Source: an uncultured Peptococcaceae bacterium (GTDB lineage Bacteria; Bacillota; Peptococcia; Peptococcales; Peptococcaceae). Taken from it: DNA of 47,032 bases. How positions within the stretch are numbered: the first letter of the stretch is position 1; each line of letters opens with the position of its first letter. A program made the position numbers and the translations under genes. The notes under the pieces were generated by a model. It worked only from the letters and a program-made list of their open reading frames with translations, was not told the origin of the DNA and made no database searches. The stretch is from contig URZX01000021.1 in the NCBI GenBank assembly GCA_900552455.1, positions 1 through 47,032 on the forward strand, in the 5' to 3' direction. Positions 16,808 through 24,386 of this stretch are shown piece by piece.

Positions 16808-17578
16808 TCATTCCCTCCTTAATCGCGGCACTGCGGCGAGCAGTTCTTTAGTGTACGCTGCCTGCGGTGAAGAGAAAACCTGCACCGTCGGCCCGGCTTC
16901 GACGATCCTGCCGGACTGGAGCACGATCACCTGATCAGCGAGCCGCTCGCAAACGCCAATGTTGTGGGTGACGAACACAATGGCGCTATCGTTTTTCTGT
17001 CGCAGAAAAGAAAGCGCGTCCAGCACCTGGCGCTGGCTGATCATATCGAGGGCGCTGGTGGGTTCGTCGGCTAGAAGCAGCGCGGGATTCAAGAGCATGG
17101 CGATGGCGAGCGCGACGCGCTGACTCATGCCGCCGGAAAGCGCAAAAGGATAGCTGGTCAGAATCTTTTCCGGCGCAGCGAGGCCGAGTTGTGTGAAGAG
17201 CGCAGCGGCGGCAGCATCGCTCTCAGCGCGCGAGCAGTGATGCTGTGCGTTCAGGGCTTCATGTATCTGATCGCCAATGGTGCGCACGGGACAGAACGAG
17301 GCTGCCGGGTCCTGAAAGATCATGCCGATAGCATTTCCGCGCAGCGCGTTCAGCGCACGCTCGTTCAGCGCCGCTCCCTGAAAGGAAATGCAGCCGCTGG
17401 TGATGCGCGCATTTCCCGTGAGCAGGCCGGCAATCGTAAGCAAAAGTGTGCTCTTGCCGCTGCCGGAACCGCCCACGACGCCAAGGATCTCACCCGGGGC
17501 GAGGGTAAACGACACCTGCTCCAGCGCGGACTGGCTGCCGTAAGCAACGGATAGTCCGTCGACGCTCAGAAGCGCCAT
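16808..17578 (-). CDS. Peptide/nickel-type ABC transporter ATPase (DppD/NikD type)
   Basis: A 256-residue ATPase with Walker A GVVGGSGSGKSTLLLTIAG, signature FALSGGMSQRVALAIAM and Walker B LLLADEPTSALDMISQ. MIFQDPAASFCPVRTIGDQI is typical of the OppD/DppD/NikD branch. It is shorter than most OppD proteins (about 320 residues) because the C-terminal oligopeptide-specific extension is missing, which is more like NikD. AAGGAGGTG precedes ATG 17578. It lies 12 bp after the substrate-binding protein gene. Confidence 0.93.
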   Translation of the reverse strand: MALLSVDGLSVAYGSQSALEQVSFTLAPGEILGVVGGSGSGKSTLLLTIAGLLTGNARITSGCISFQGAALNERALNALRGNAIGMIFQDPAASFCPVRTIGDQIHEALNAQHHCSRAESDAAAAALFTQLGLAAPEKILTSYPFALSGGMSQRVALAIAMLLNPALLLADEPTSALDMISQRQVLDALSFLRQKNDSAIVFVTHNIGVCERLADQVIVLQSGRIVEAGPTVQVFSSPQAAYTKELLAAVPRLRRE

Positions 17579-17590
17579 CTCTACACCTCC

Positions 17591-19147
17591 TTATTCTGTC
17601 TTATCGAGCGCGGCGCTGATCTCATAATAATCGCACGGATGCGCAATGAGTCCTGTGACGCTGTCTTTGGCGATCATGCTCATGCGCAGATGGGCGCAGA
17701 AGACAAACGCGTTGTCGTCCAACAGGACCTGCTGCATTTCCACGGCGAGCGCGCTGCGCGCCTCTGTGTCAAATGTCTGCGAAAGGGCAGCCGCCAGCGT
17801 TTCCAGCTGCGCGCTGTGATAGGCGCCGTCGTTGTTCGACGAACTGTCGAGACAATGGTACGCAAAAAAATACTCTGGATCGCCGGTCGGCGCTGTGACC
17901 ATGGCGCTGGCGTAAATGTCCCAGGCGCTGCGGTCGGCGCGGATGCGGTTGTGATCCGGTGTGCTCTGGATCTCGACATCGAAGCCGATGGCGCCCAGCG
18001 TCGCCTGAGCAGATTCAGCGAGCAACGGCAGCTCCTGTCGGCTCGGGTAGGTGAGCCAGCGCAGCACGAGCTGCTGCCCATCTTTTTCGCGCACACCGTC
18101 GCCATCGTTGTCGATCCAGCCAGCGCTTTCAAGCAGCGCAGCAGCGGCGGCTGGATCATAGCTTTCTGCCTGAACAGCGTCGCCACCAAAGCTGAAATTC
18201 GCCGGAAACGCGCCTGCAGCAGCCTCGCCGTTGCCAGCCATCAGCGCCTCCGCAAAGCCCTCTTTATCAATGCCGAGAGCAATGGCCTGGCGCACAGCTG
18301 GATCGCTGGTGACCGGGCTGTCGAAATTCATCGCCGCAAAAAACGTGCGGCTTGTGGCGCAGCTTGTGAAACGATAGTCGCCGTTTTCAAACAGCGGATA
18401 GCTGACATACGGCATGCCGTAGGCAGCGTCGATCTCACCAGATCGCAGCGCCATGGTCAGCGTATCGCCGTCGGAAATGGTGCGCACAGTGATGTGATCG
18501 AGCTTGGGCGTGCCGTTCCAGTAATCGCTGTTGGGCGCAAGCTCCAGCCGACTGTCTGTGACGAGCGCCACCGCTTTATAAGGACCAGTACCAATGGCGA
18601 TGCCATCCTCGCCGACGCCAGCGTCCATGTCGATGATGCAGGCGTAGGGATCGGCGAGAAAATTTGGCAGCGCCGGCACGGGAATCCCTGTGCGGATCGT
18701 GAGGGTCTGTCCCTCTGCTGTGATCGCAGCGATGTGCAGATCGCCAGCAGCGCGTGCGTGCGTCTGCACAAGCGCGTCGAGACATTCCTTCGCCGCCTGC
18801 GCATCGAGGGCGCGTCCGCTCGAAAAGCGAATGCCTTCGCGCAGCGTGATGCGCCAGGTCAACGCATCCTCCTGTGCGATCGTTTCCGCCAGCCAGGGCT
18901 CCAGCTGCATCTCGTCTGTGAAGCGGAACAGCGTTTCGCCAACGCCGTAGCGAATGCAGGCCCAGCCGCTGTTATCGCGGTGCGGATTGATGTCCGGCTC
19001 GCCATTTTCAGCGTTGAAGGTGGTATCACCAAAAACGAAGGTCTTGCCTTGCGTCTGCTGCGTCGCCTCCTCTTCCGCTGCACAGCCGCAAAGGCTGAGC
19101 GCCAGCGCAAACAGCGCCAGCAGCAAAATTAAATAGAGCTTTTTCAT
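17591..19147 (-). CDS. Solute-binding lipoprotein of family 5 (peptide/nickel ABC importer)
   Basis: A 518-residue protein started at ATG 19147, where the product begins with a lipoprotein signal (MKKLYLILLLALFALALSL, lipobox LCGC). The mature part is an SBP_bac_5 domain: INPHRDNSGWACIRYGVGET, LTWRITLREGIRFSSG, and the repeated LRSGEIDAAYGMPY-type segment of the family. The INPH opening resembles NikA-like binding proteins, so nickel or another metal chelate is possible; a short peptide is the alternative. The start overlaps the permease stop by four bases (ATGA). Confidence 0.92.
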   Translation of the reverse strand: MKKLYLILLLALFALALSLCGCAAEEEATQQTQGKTFVFGDTTFNAENGEPDINPHRDNSGWACIRYGVGETLFRFTDEMQLEPWLAETIAQEDALTWRITLREGIRFSSGRALDAQAAKECLDALVQTHARAAGDLHIAAITAEGQTLTIRTGIPVPALPNFLADPYACIIDMDAGVGEDGIAIGTGPYKAVALVTDSRLELAPNSDYWNGTPKLDHITVRTISDGDTLTMALRSGEIDAAYGMPYVSYPLFENGDYRFTSCATSRTFFAAMNFDSPVTSDPAVRQAIALGIDKEGFAEALMAGNGEAAAGAFPANFSFGGDAVQAESYDPAAAAALLESAGWIDNDGDGVREKDGQQLVLRWLTYPSRQELPLLAESAQATLGAIGFDVEIQSTPDHNRIRADRSAWDIYASAMVTAPTGDPEYFFAYHCLDSSSNNDGAYHSAQLETLAAALSQTFDTEARSALAVEMQQVLLDDNAFVFCAHLRMSMIAKDSVTGLIAHPCDYYEISAALDKTE

Positions 19148-19986
19148 CGCAGACTCCCCCTGTCGCGTGGATCGAGCGCGTCGCGCAGCGCATCGCCGAG
19201 GAGATTGAACAGCGCCACAGCGACAAAAATGCCGATCCCCGGCATCAGCACCACCCAGGGATACACCCAGAGCAGACTGCGCCCGGCACTCATCATGCTG
19301 CCCCATTCCGCCGTCGGCGGCTCAGCGCCGAGACCGAGAAACGACAGCGCCGCAAGCTCCATCATCATCGTACCGATGTCGAGCACCGCTGTGACAAGGA
19401 TCTGCCCGCCAATGTTCGGCAGAATATGCCGCCACACAAGGCCAGCCGTTGTATTTCCTGCAAGCCGAGCCGCGGCGATGAAATCTGCGCCAAGCAGCGT
19501 CCGCGTTTGGCTGCGCGCAAGACAGGCGTATTTCGGCCAGCTCACCGCAGCCAGCGCCAGCACCGCGCCCCAGATGCCGCCATCGATCACAGCCGCAAGC
19601 GCCAGCGCGAAAACGATTCCTGGAAAAGCCAGACAAATGTCTGCAACGCGCATGAAAAGCGCGTCGATCACGCCGCCGCAAATCGCGCAGAGCACACCGA
19701 CCAGCGTGCCACAAAAAGCGATCACCGCTACCAGCACCAGCGCCGAAAAAATGCTCGTCTGCGCGCCGACGATCACCCGCGAGAGCAGATCGCGACCAAA
19801 GCGGTCCGTGCCAAAGGGATGTGCCCAGCTCGGCGCTTCCAGCGCATGCGCGAGATCCTGCGCGTAGGGATCGTAGGGACAGATCTGCGCCGCGAACACC
19901 GTTGCCACAAGCAGCATCCCCACCAACGCTGCAAAGACAGCGAGCCGCCTTTGGCTGCGCGCTGGTCGCGAAAATTCAACGCTCAT
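19144..19986 (-). CDS. ABC transporter permease (DppC/NikC type)
   Basis: A 280-residue inner-membrane permease started at ATG 19986 with GGAGGTG upstream. The N-terminal hydrophobic segment is followed by HPFGTDRFGRDLLSRVIVGA, diagnostic of the DppC/NikC/OppC group. The EAA loop (AARLAGNTTAGLVWRHILPN) lies around residue 180. There are about six membrane segments. It overlaps the preceding permease by 11 bases and the binding-protein gene by four. Confidence 0.94.
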   Translation of the reverse strand: MSVEFSRPARSQRRLAVFAALVGMLLVATVFAAQICPYDPYAQDLAHALEAPSWAHPFGTDRFGRDLLSRVIVGAQTSIFSALVLVAVIAFCGTLVGVLCAICGGVIDALFMRVADICLAFPGIVFALALAAVIDGGIWGAVLALAAVSWPKYACLARSQTRTLLGADFIAAARLAGNTTAGLVWRHILPNIGGQILVTAVLDIGTMMMELAALSFLGLGAEPPTAEWGSMMSAGRSLLWVYPWVVLMPGIGIFVAVALFNLLGDALRDALDPRDRGSLR

Positions 19987-20926
19987 CGCCCGCACCTCCT
20001 TCGCGCAGCCGTGGATCCAGCACAGGCTGCAGCAGATCTGTGAGCAGATTGATGAGCACATAGATCAGCGCCATCCACACCACATAAGCCTGGATCATCG
20101 GATAATCGCGCATGCTCACCGCATCCACCGCCAGCTTGCCGACGCCGTCCCACATGAAGATCGTTTCAACAACCGCCGTGCCGCCCAGCAAGCTGCCGCA
20201 AGACAGCGCCAGCAGCGTCATGATCGTCGACAGCGCCGCGCGCAGCACGCTTTTCACCAGCGTCGTGCGAAAAGGAATGCCCCGCGCTCTGGCGCCGAGC
20301 ACATACGCCTTGCTCAGCTCCTCCAGTACCGCCGCGCGCACCTGGCGCAAATACCGCGACGACATCGCGATCGCCAGCGTCAGCGTTGGCAGCACCGCGC
20401 TCGCCAGACTTGTTCCCTCAGCGATCACCGGAAAGAGCGGAATGTGGATGGAAAACAGCATCATCAGCACCAGCGCCACGAAAAAATTTGGCAGACTGTT
20501 GCCGACAAAGCTCGCTGCGCGGATAATAAAATCCGTCGCGCGATTCTGTCGCACGGCAGCGAGAATCCCCAGTGGAATCGAGATCACCAGCGTCAGCAGC
20601 ATCGACATCGCCGCAAGCAGCAGCGTCGCCGGCAGCTTCGACAGAAACGTCGCGAACACATCCTCGCCAGACACATAGCTCACGCCCAGATCTCCGCGCA
20701 GAAATCCTTCCAGCCAGATCAAATACTGCACCAGAAACGGCTTATCCAGCCCCAGCCTCGCGCGCTCAGCGGCGAGCGCTTCCGCAGACAGCTGCACGCC
20801 CGACGCATCCACGCGCGCCAACACCGCATCGCCGCCGGCGAGATGCATCAGCGCAAAGGAAAGAAAGGTGATCCCGAACAAGATCGGAACCAGCGCCAGC
20901 AGGCGCTGAATGATAAGTCTTCGCAT
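19976..20926 (-). CDS. ABC transporter permease (DppB/NikB type)
   Basis: A 316-residue permease started at ATG 20926 (MRRLIIQRLLALVPILFGIT), with AAAGGAGG upstream. The N-terminal segment and ARLGLDKPFLVQYLIWLEGF are standard for DppB/NikB, and the EAA loop is YVLGARARGIPFRTTLVKSV. It is the first gene of the importer operon, preceded by a structured leader with a terminator, so the whole operon is probably controlled by attenuation. Confidence 0.94.
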   Translation of the reverse strand: MRRLIIQRLLALVPILFGITFLSFALMHLAGGDAVLARVDASGVQLSAEALAAERARLGLDKPFLVQYLIWLEGFLRGDLGVSYVSGEDVFATFLSKLPATLLLAAMSMLLTLVISIPLGILAAVRQNRATDFIIRAASFVGNSLPNFFVALVLMMLFSIHIPLFPVIAEGTSLASAVLPTLTLAIAMSSRYLRQVRAAVLEELSKAYVLGARARGIPFRTTLVKSVLRAALSTIMTLLALSCGSLLGGTAVVETIFMWDGVGKLAVDAVSMRDYPMIQAYVVWMALIYVLINLLTDLLQPVLDPRLREGGAGDER

Positions 20927-20970
20927 GGTGCCTCCTTTCATCGTCGTGAACGATCGTCGCTTTCTCGCGC

Positions 20971-21094
20971 AAAAAAAGTCTGCTGCAGGTCTTCTGACTC
21001 ATGCAACAGACTTCTGTCTGAATGTCGTTTATAAAATCTTCGTCCGTGCGGACCGGAGAATTCGTTCTCCGCGCGTCTGCTTCAGCAGCGCCAT
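20971..21094 (-). promoter_or_regulatory. Structured leader with terminator ahead of the ABC operon
   Basis: On the minus strand a promoter (TTTCAC 21124-21129, 17 bp, TAGAAT 21101-21106) gives a leader ending in a terminator: AGTCTGTTGCA (21002-21012) pairs with TGCAGCAGACT (20977-20987), then seven T. The terminator loop carries GTCAGAAGACCTGC (20985-20998), which resembles the conserved 3' end of cobalamin riboswitches. The rest of that riboswitch, such as the GCCACTG box, is not seen. It could be a degenerate or unknown metal/cofactor-sensing leader. Confidence 0.55.
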
Positions 21095-21153
21095 GAGATT
21101 ATTCTAACACAATGTCAAAACATGTGAAAGCCCTATTTTCATCACGCGTCGGC

Positions 21154-21591
21154 TCAGAGCTTCTTTTCCAGCTTCACCATCTGATAGATCGCCACACCTT
21201 CGACAAAGAGAAAGGCAGCAATGAGCATCAACAGCACCACCAGCTCCACCTGCATCAGGCCGAAGCAGATGATCAGCGCCGCGAACAGATAGCTCATCAC
21301 ATCGTAGGCGCGCGCCTTCGCAGCGTTGGCGATGAAAATGCGCCGCTCATCCGTACGCTCCACCTCCAGCTCGAACGCCAGCTCCGGATTTCCCCGCAGC
21401 GCCCGCTCCCGCAGAAGCTCGCCAGCGCCCCAGCCAAACGCTCCGCAGCCGATGCCCACGAAGTAATACGGCAACACCTCCATCACCCCTTCGTCAGCAG
21501 GGAAAAATTTCAACAACACAAATCCTGCGATCACCAGCGCAATGCCGCCGATCGTGAACACAATGGATTTTCTTTTTCTCCCAGTGGTCAT
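21154..21591 (-). CDS. Small four-helix membrane protein coupled to an XRE regulator
   Basis: A 145-residue protein, ATG 21591, overlapping the stop of the XRE gene (ATGA), so translation is coupled. Two hydrophobic pairs are seen: SIVFTIGGIALVIAGFVLL with YYFVGIGCGAFGWGAGELL, and VMSYLFAALIICFGLMQVEL with VVLLMLIAAFLFVEGVAIYQ. A charged middle loop (ELEVERTDERRIFI) separates them. This layout is common for small membrane proteins paired with YozG-like regulators. Function unknown. Confidence 0.82.
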   Translation of the reverse strand: MTTGRKRKSIVFTIGGIALVIAGFVLLKFFPADEGVMEVLPYYFVGIGCGAFGWGAGELLRERALRGNPELAFELEVERTDERRIFIANAAKARAYDVMSYLFAALIICFGLMQVELVVLLMLIAAFLFVEGVAIYQMVKLEKKL

Positions 21592-21794
21592 GGTTCTTCC
21601 TCCTCCTCGTAAATAAAAATCTCTTCGATCGTCAGTCCAAAATAGCGAGCAATTTTGAACGCCAGCAGGATCGACGGATTGTAACGCCCCTTCTCCAGGG
21701 AGCTGATCGTCTGGCGCGACACCGAAAGCGCGCGCGCCAACTCCTCCTGGCGCAAACCACGCGCCTTGCGAATCTCTTCCAGTCGATTTTTCAT
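21588..21794 (-). CDS. Small XRE (YozG-like) transcription regulator
   Basis: A 68-residue protein that is almost entirely a Cro/C1-type helix-turn-helix: LRQEELARALSVSRQTISSL then EKGRYNPSILLAFKIARYFG, with an acidic tail EEEEEP. AGGAGGTG precedes ATG 21794. It heads a two-gene operon with the membrane protein. Two near-identical 19-bp boxes around its own promoter suggest autoregulation. Confidence 0.92.
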   Translation of the reverse strand: MKNRLEEIRKARGLRQEELARALSVSRQTISSLEKGRYNPSILLAFKIARYFGLTIEEIFIYEEEEEP

Positions 21795-21816
21795 CGGCGT
21801 TCACCTCCTGCGAAAA

Positions 21817-21888
21817 TGTAAAGCTCGCTTTCCATCTATGGGTTCAGTATACCAACCACTGACGAAAAGTGTCAAGCGCGCTTTCCAT
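21817..21888 (-). promoter_or_regulatory. Promoter with paired operator boxes for the XRE gene
   Basis: Promoter on the minus strand: TTGACA (21870-21875), 18 bp, TATACT (21846-21851). A 19-bp box, ATGGAAAGCGCGCTTGACA (21870-21888), includes the -35. A second copy with two mismatches (21817-21835) lies downstream of the start point. The boxes are 53 bp apart, about five helical turns, and centre on the palindrome AAGCGCGCTT. Confidence 0.7.
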
Positions 21889-21973
21889 TTCTGACAATTT
21901 TTCGCAAAATGAAATGCAATGTGCTATACTAAAACAAACGAACCATTCTCAACATCGAAAGGAGTGTTGGACC

Positions 21974-23362
21974 ATGTCCATGCTTGGCGCTATCATAACC
22001 CCTCATCCACCGGTGCTGCTGCCGGAAGTCGGCGGCGGCCGCGAGCGCGAGATCGCCGCAACCGACCGCGCCATGCGCACCGCTGCAGAAACCGTTGCTG
22101 CCTGGCAGCCAGATGTGATCATCGTCAGCTCGCCGCACACGATCCTCTATCGCGATTATTTCCACATCGCGCCTGGAGACGGCGCAGTCGGTGACATGAG
22201 CCGCTTTGGCGCGCCAGAGGTGCGCATCCACGCCAGCTACGACACACTGCTGCGCGAAGAGATCATCCGCCGCGCTGAAGCGGAAGGTCTCCACGCCGGC
22301 ACATTGGGCCAGCGCGGTCCCGAGCTGGATCACGGCGTGCTCATCCCGCTCTACTATCTGCGCAAGGCCGGCGTGCGTTGTCCGATTGTGCGCATGGGGC
22401 TTTCTGGCTTTTCGCCGCTCGACCACTACCGCCTCGGAAAATGTGTGCAGGACGCAGTGAACGCCCTCGGCCGCCGCGCCGTTTTTCTCGCCAGCGGCGA
22501 CCTCTCCCACAAGCTCAAAGCCGACGGTCCTTACGGCTATGCGCCAGAGGGACCACAGTTTGACGACGCCGTCACCCGCACCATGGCCAGCGGCGATTTT
22601 CTTGAATTTCTCACCATCGATCCCGCGCTCTGCGAACGCGCAGCAGAATGCGGCCTGCGCAGTTTTCAGGTGATGGCCGGCGCCCTCGACGGACTCATTG
22701 TAGAGTCACAGCTTTTGAGCCACGAAGGCACCTTCGGCGTTGGCTACGCGATCGCGCTCTTCCCGGTCACCGGACGCGACGACAGCCGCTGCTACGAGAA
22801 AGATTATCTCCTCGCGAAAAACGATCGACTCGCGACACGCAAAGCAAGCGAAGACCCCTGGGTCAAACTTGCGCGCCGCTCTCTTGAAACCTACGTCAAA
22901 ACCGGTCAGCGACTGACCAGCCTGCCAGAAGATCTGCCAGCAGAGATGACCACGCAACAGGCCGGCGCATTCGTTTCCTTGCACAAAAACGGCCAGCTGC
23001 GCGGCTGTATCGGCACCATCGCACCAACCTGCGACAATCTCGCCTGGGAGATCGTGCAGAACGCCGTTTCCGCCTGTTCCCGCGATCCACGCTTTTCGCC
23101 TGTTCGTCCGGATGAGCTCGATGAGCTGGAATACAGCGTTGACGTGCTGGGCGCGCCGGAGCCAGTCGATTCGCCAGCAGCCCTCGATCCGAAAACCTAC
23201 GGCGTCATCGTCTCCTGCAGCGGCAGACGCGGACTGCTCCTGCCAGATCTTGACGGCGTCGACAGCGTGGAGGCGCAGCTTTCCATTGCACTGCAGAAAG
23301 GCGGCATTCGCAAAAACGAGCCATACAAGATCGAGCGCTTCATGGTGGTGCGGCACCTATGA
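21974..23362 (+). CDS. MEMO1-AMMECR1 fusion protein of the AmmeMemoRadiSam system
   Basis: A 462-residue two-domain protein started at ATG 21974 with AAAGGAGTG upstream; a second ATG two codons later is possible. Residues 1 to about 270 are a MEMO1/LigB-type class III dioxygenase-like domain (ITPHPPVLLPEVGG, SSPHTILYRDYF, ELDHGVLIPL, LASGDLSHKLK). Residues about 295-460 are an AMMECR1 domain (GAFVSLHKNGQLRGCIGTI, FSPVRPDELDELEYSVDVL). These two domains plus an AmrS-type radical SAM enzyme co-occur widely as the AmmeMemoRadiSam system, whose chemistry remains largely unsettled. The partner gene follows with a four-base overlap. Confidence 0.94.
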   Translation: MSMLGAIITPHPPVLLPEVGGGREREIAATDRAMRTAAETVAAWQPDVIIVSSPHTILYRDYFHIAPGDGAVGDMSRFGAPEVRIHASYDTLLREEIIRRAEAEGLHAGTLGQRGPELDHGVLIPLYYLRKAGVRCPIVRMGLSGFSPLDHYRLGKCVQDAVNALGRRAVFLASGDLSHKLKADGPYGYAPEGPQFDDAVTRTMASGDFLEFLTIDPALCERAAECGLRSFQVMAGALDGLIVESQLLSHEGTFGVGYAIALFPVTGRDDSRCYEKDYLLAKNDRLATRKASEDPWVKLARRSLETYVKTGQRLTSLPEDLPAEMTTQQAGAFVSLHKNGQLRGCIGTIAPTCDNLAWEIVQNAVSACSRDPRFSPVRPDELDELEYSVDVLGAPEPVDSPAALDPKTYGVIVSCSGRRGLLLPDLDGVDSVEAQLSIALQKGGIRKNEPYKIERFMVVRHL

Positions 23363-24183
23363 GCCAGACCTGCACCCTCTGCTTTCACCATTGCCAGCTC
23401 GATGAAGGCCAAACCGGCTTCTGCCGCGCCCGCGCGGGTCGGGGCGACAAGATCGTCCCGCTGAACTACGGCCGCCTCACCTCTCTCGCCCTCGATCCCA
23501 TCGAAAAGAAACCGCTGCGACGCTTCCATCCCGGAAGCCAGATTCTCTCCGTCGGCAGCTTCGGCTGTAACCTCCGCTGCCCCTTCTGCCAGAACGCATC
23601 CATCGCGCAAGTTGGCAGCGAAGCACCCACGCGCAATGTGACGCCAGAGGAACTCGCCAACCTCGCCAGAGAGCTCGTACCGCGCGGCAACATCGGCGTC
23701 GCTTATACCTATAACGAACCCCTCGTTGGCTATGAATACGTGCACGACTGTGCCGAACGCATTCACCAGGCCGGCCTGCTCAACGTCCTCGTCAGCAACG
23801 GCACCATCGAAGAAAAACCCTGGCGCGAACTTCTCCCCCTCATCGATGCCGCAAACATCGATCTCAAAGGCTTTAACGACAGCTGGTACCGCTCCCTCAG
23901 CGGCGACCTCGCCACCGTCAAGCGTAACATTGCCATCGCCGCAGAACACTGCCACGTCGAAGTCACCACCCTCATCATCCCCGACAGCAACGACAGCCCA
24001 GCAGAAATGCAGGCCGAAGCAAAATGGCTCGCCGCAATCAACCCCGACATTCCCCTCCACATTTCCCGCTTCTTCCCCCGCCACCACATGACCAACCGCC
24101 CACCAACCCCAGTCGACACCATCTACCACCTAGCAGACATCGCCCGCGAACACCTGCAATACGTGTACACCGGGAATTGCTGA
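23359..24183 (+). CDS. amrS: AmmeMemoRadiSam radical SAM enzyme (AmrS), short C-terminus
   Basis: A 274-residue radical SAM protein whose ATG overlaps the fusion gene stop (ATGA). An N-terminal Cys group (CTLCFHHCQLDEGQTGFC) precedes the canonical cluster GCNLRCPFCQNA (C-x3-C-x2-C, residues about 70-81). VAYTYNEPLVGYEYV and ANIDLKGFNDSWY are family blocks. The protein stops at YVYTGNC, where many relatives continue with a short Cys-rich tail, so the end is shorter than usual; no continuing frame is visible after the TGA. Confidence 0.93.
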   Translation: MSQTCTLCFHHCQLDEGQTGFCRARAGRGDKIVPLNYGRLTSLALDPIEKKPLRRFHPGSQILSVGSFGCNLRCPFCQNASIAQVGSEAPTRNVTPEELANLARELVPRGNIGVAYTYNEPLVGYEYVHDCAERIHQAGLLNVLVSNGTIEEKPWRELLPLIDAANIDLKGFNDSWYRSLSGDLATVKRNIAIAAEHCHVEVTTLIIPDSNDSPAEMQAEAKWLAAINPDIPLHISRFFPRHHMTNRPPTPVDTIYHLADIAREHLQYVYTGNC

Positions 24184-24220
24184 ATAGGCAAACAATAGCT
24201 AAATATCATCAAAGCACAAT

Positions 24221-24282
24221 AATCCCCATCAACTTAGCCACATCCAGAAACTATTTCGAATGTAGCTACGCCGATGGGGATT
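24221..24282 (+). terminator. Nested hairpin after amrS
   Basis: AATCCCCATC (24221-24230) pairs with GATGGGGATT (24273-24282), followed by TCTTT. A second stem (TAGCCACAT / ATGTAGCTA) is nested inside. It probably ends the AmmeMemoRadiSam transcript and separates it from the far end of the CRISPR array. Confidence 0.65.
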
Positions 24283-24386
24283 TCTTTACATCCATCTACT
24301 TATTCACTTTTATTTTAGAACATCTTTCAATCTGTCTCGCATGAGATGAGATGCAACGAGCTTATTATCACGCTCACTTATGCCGA

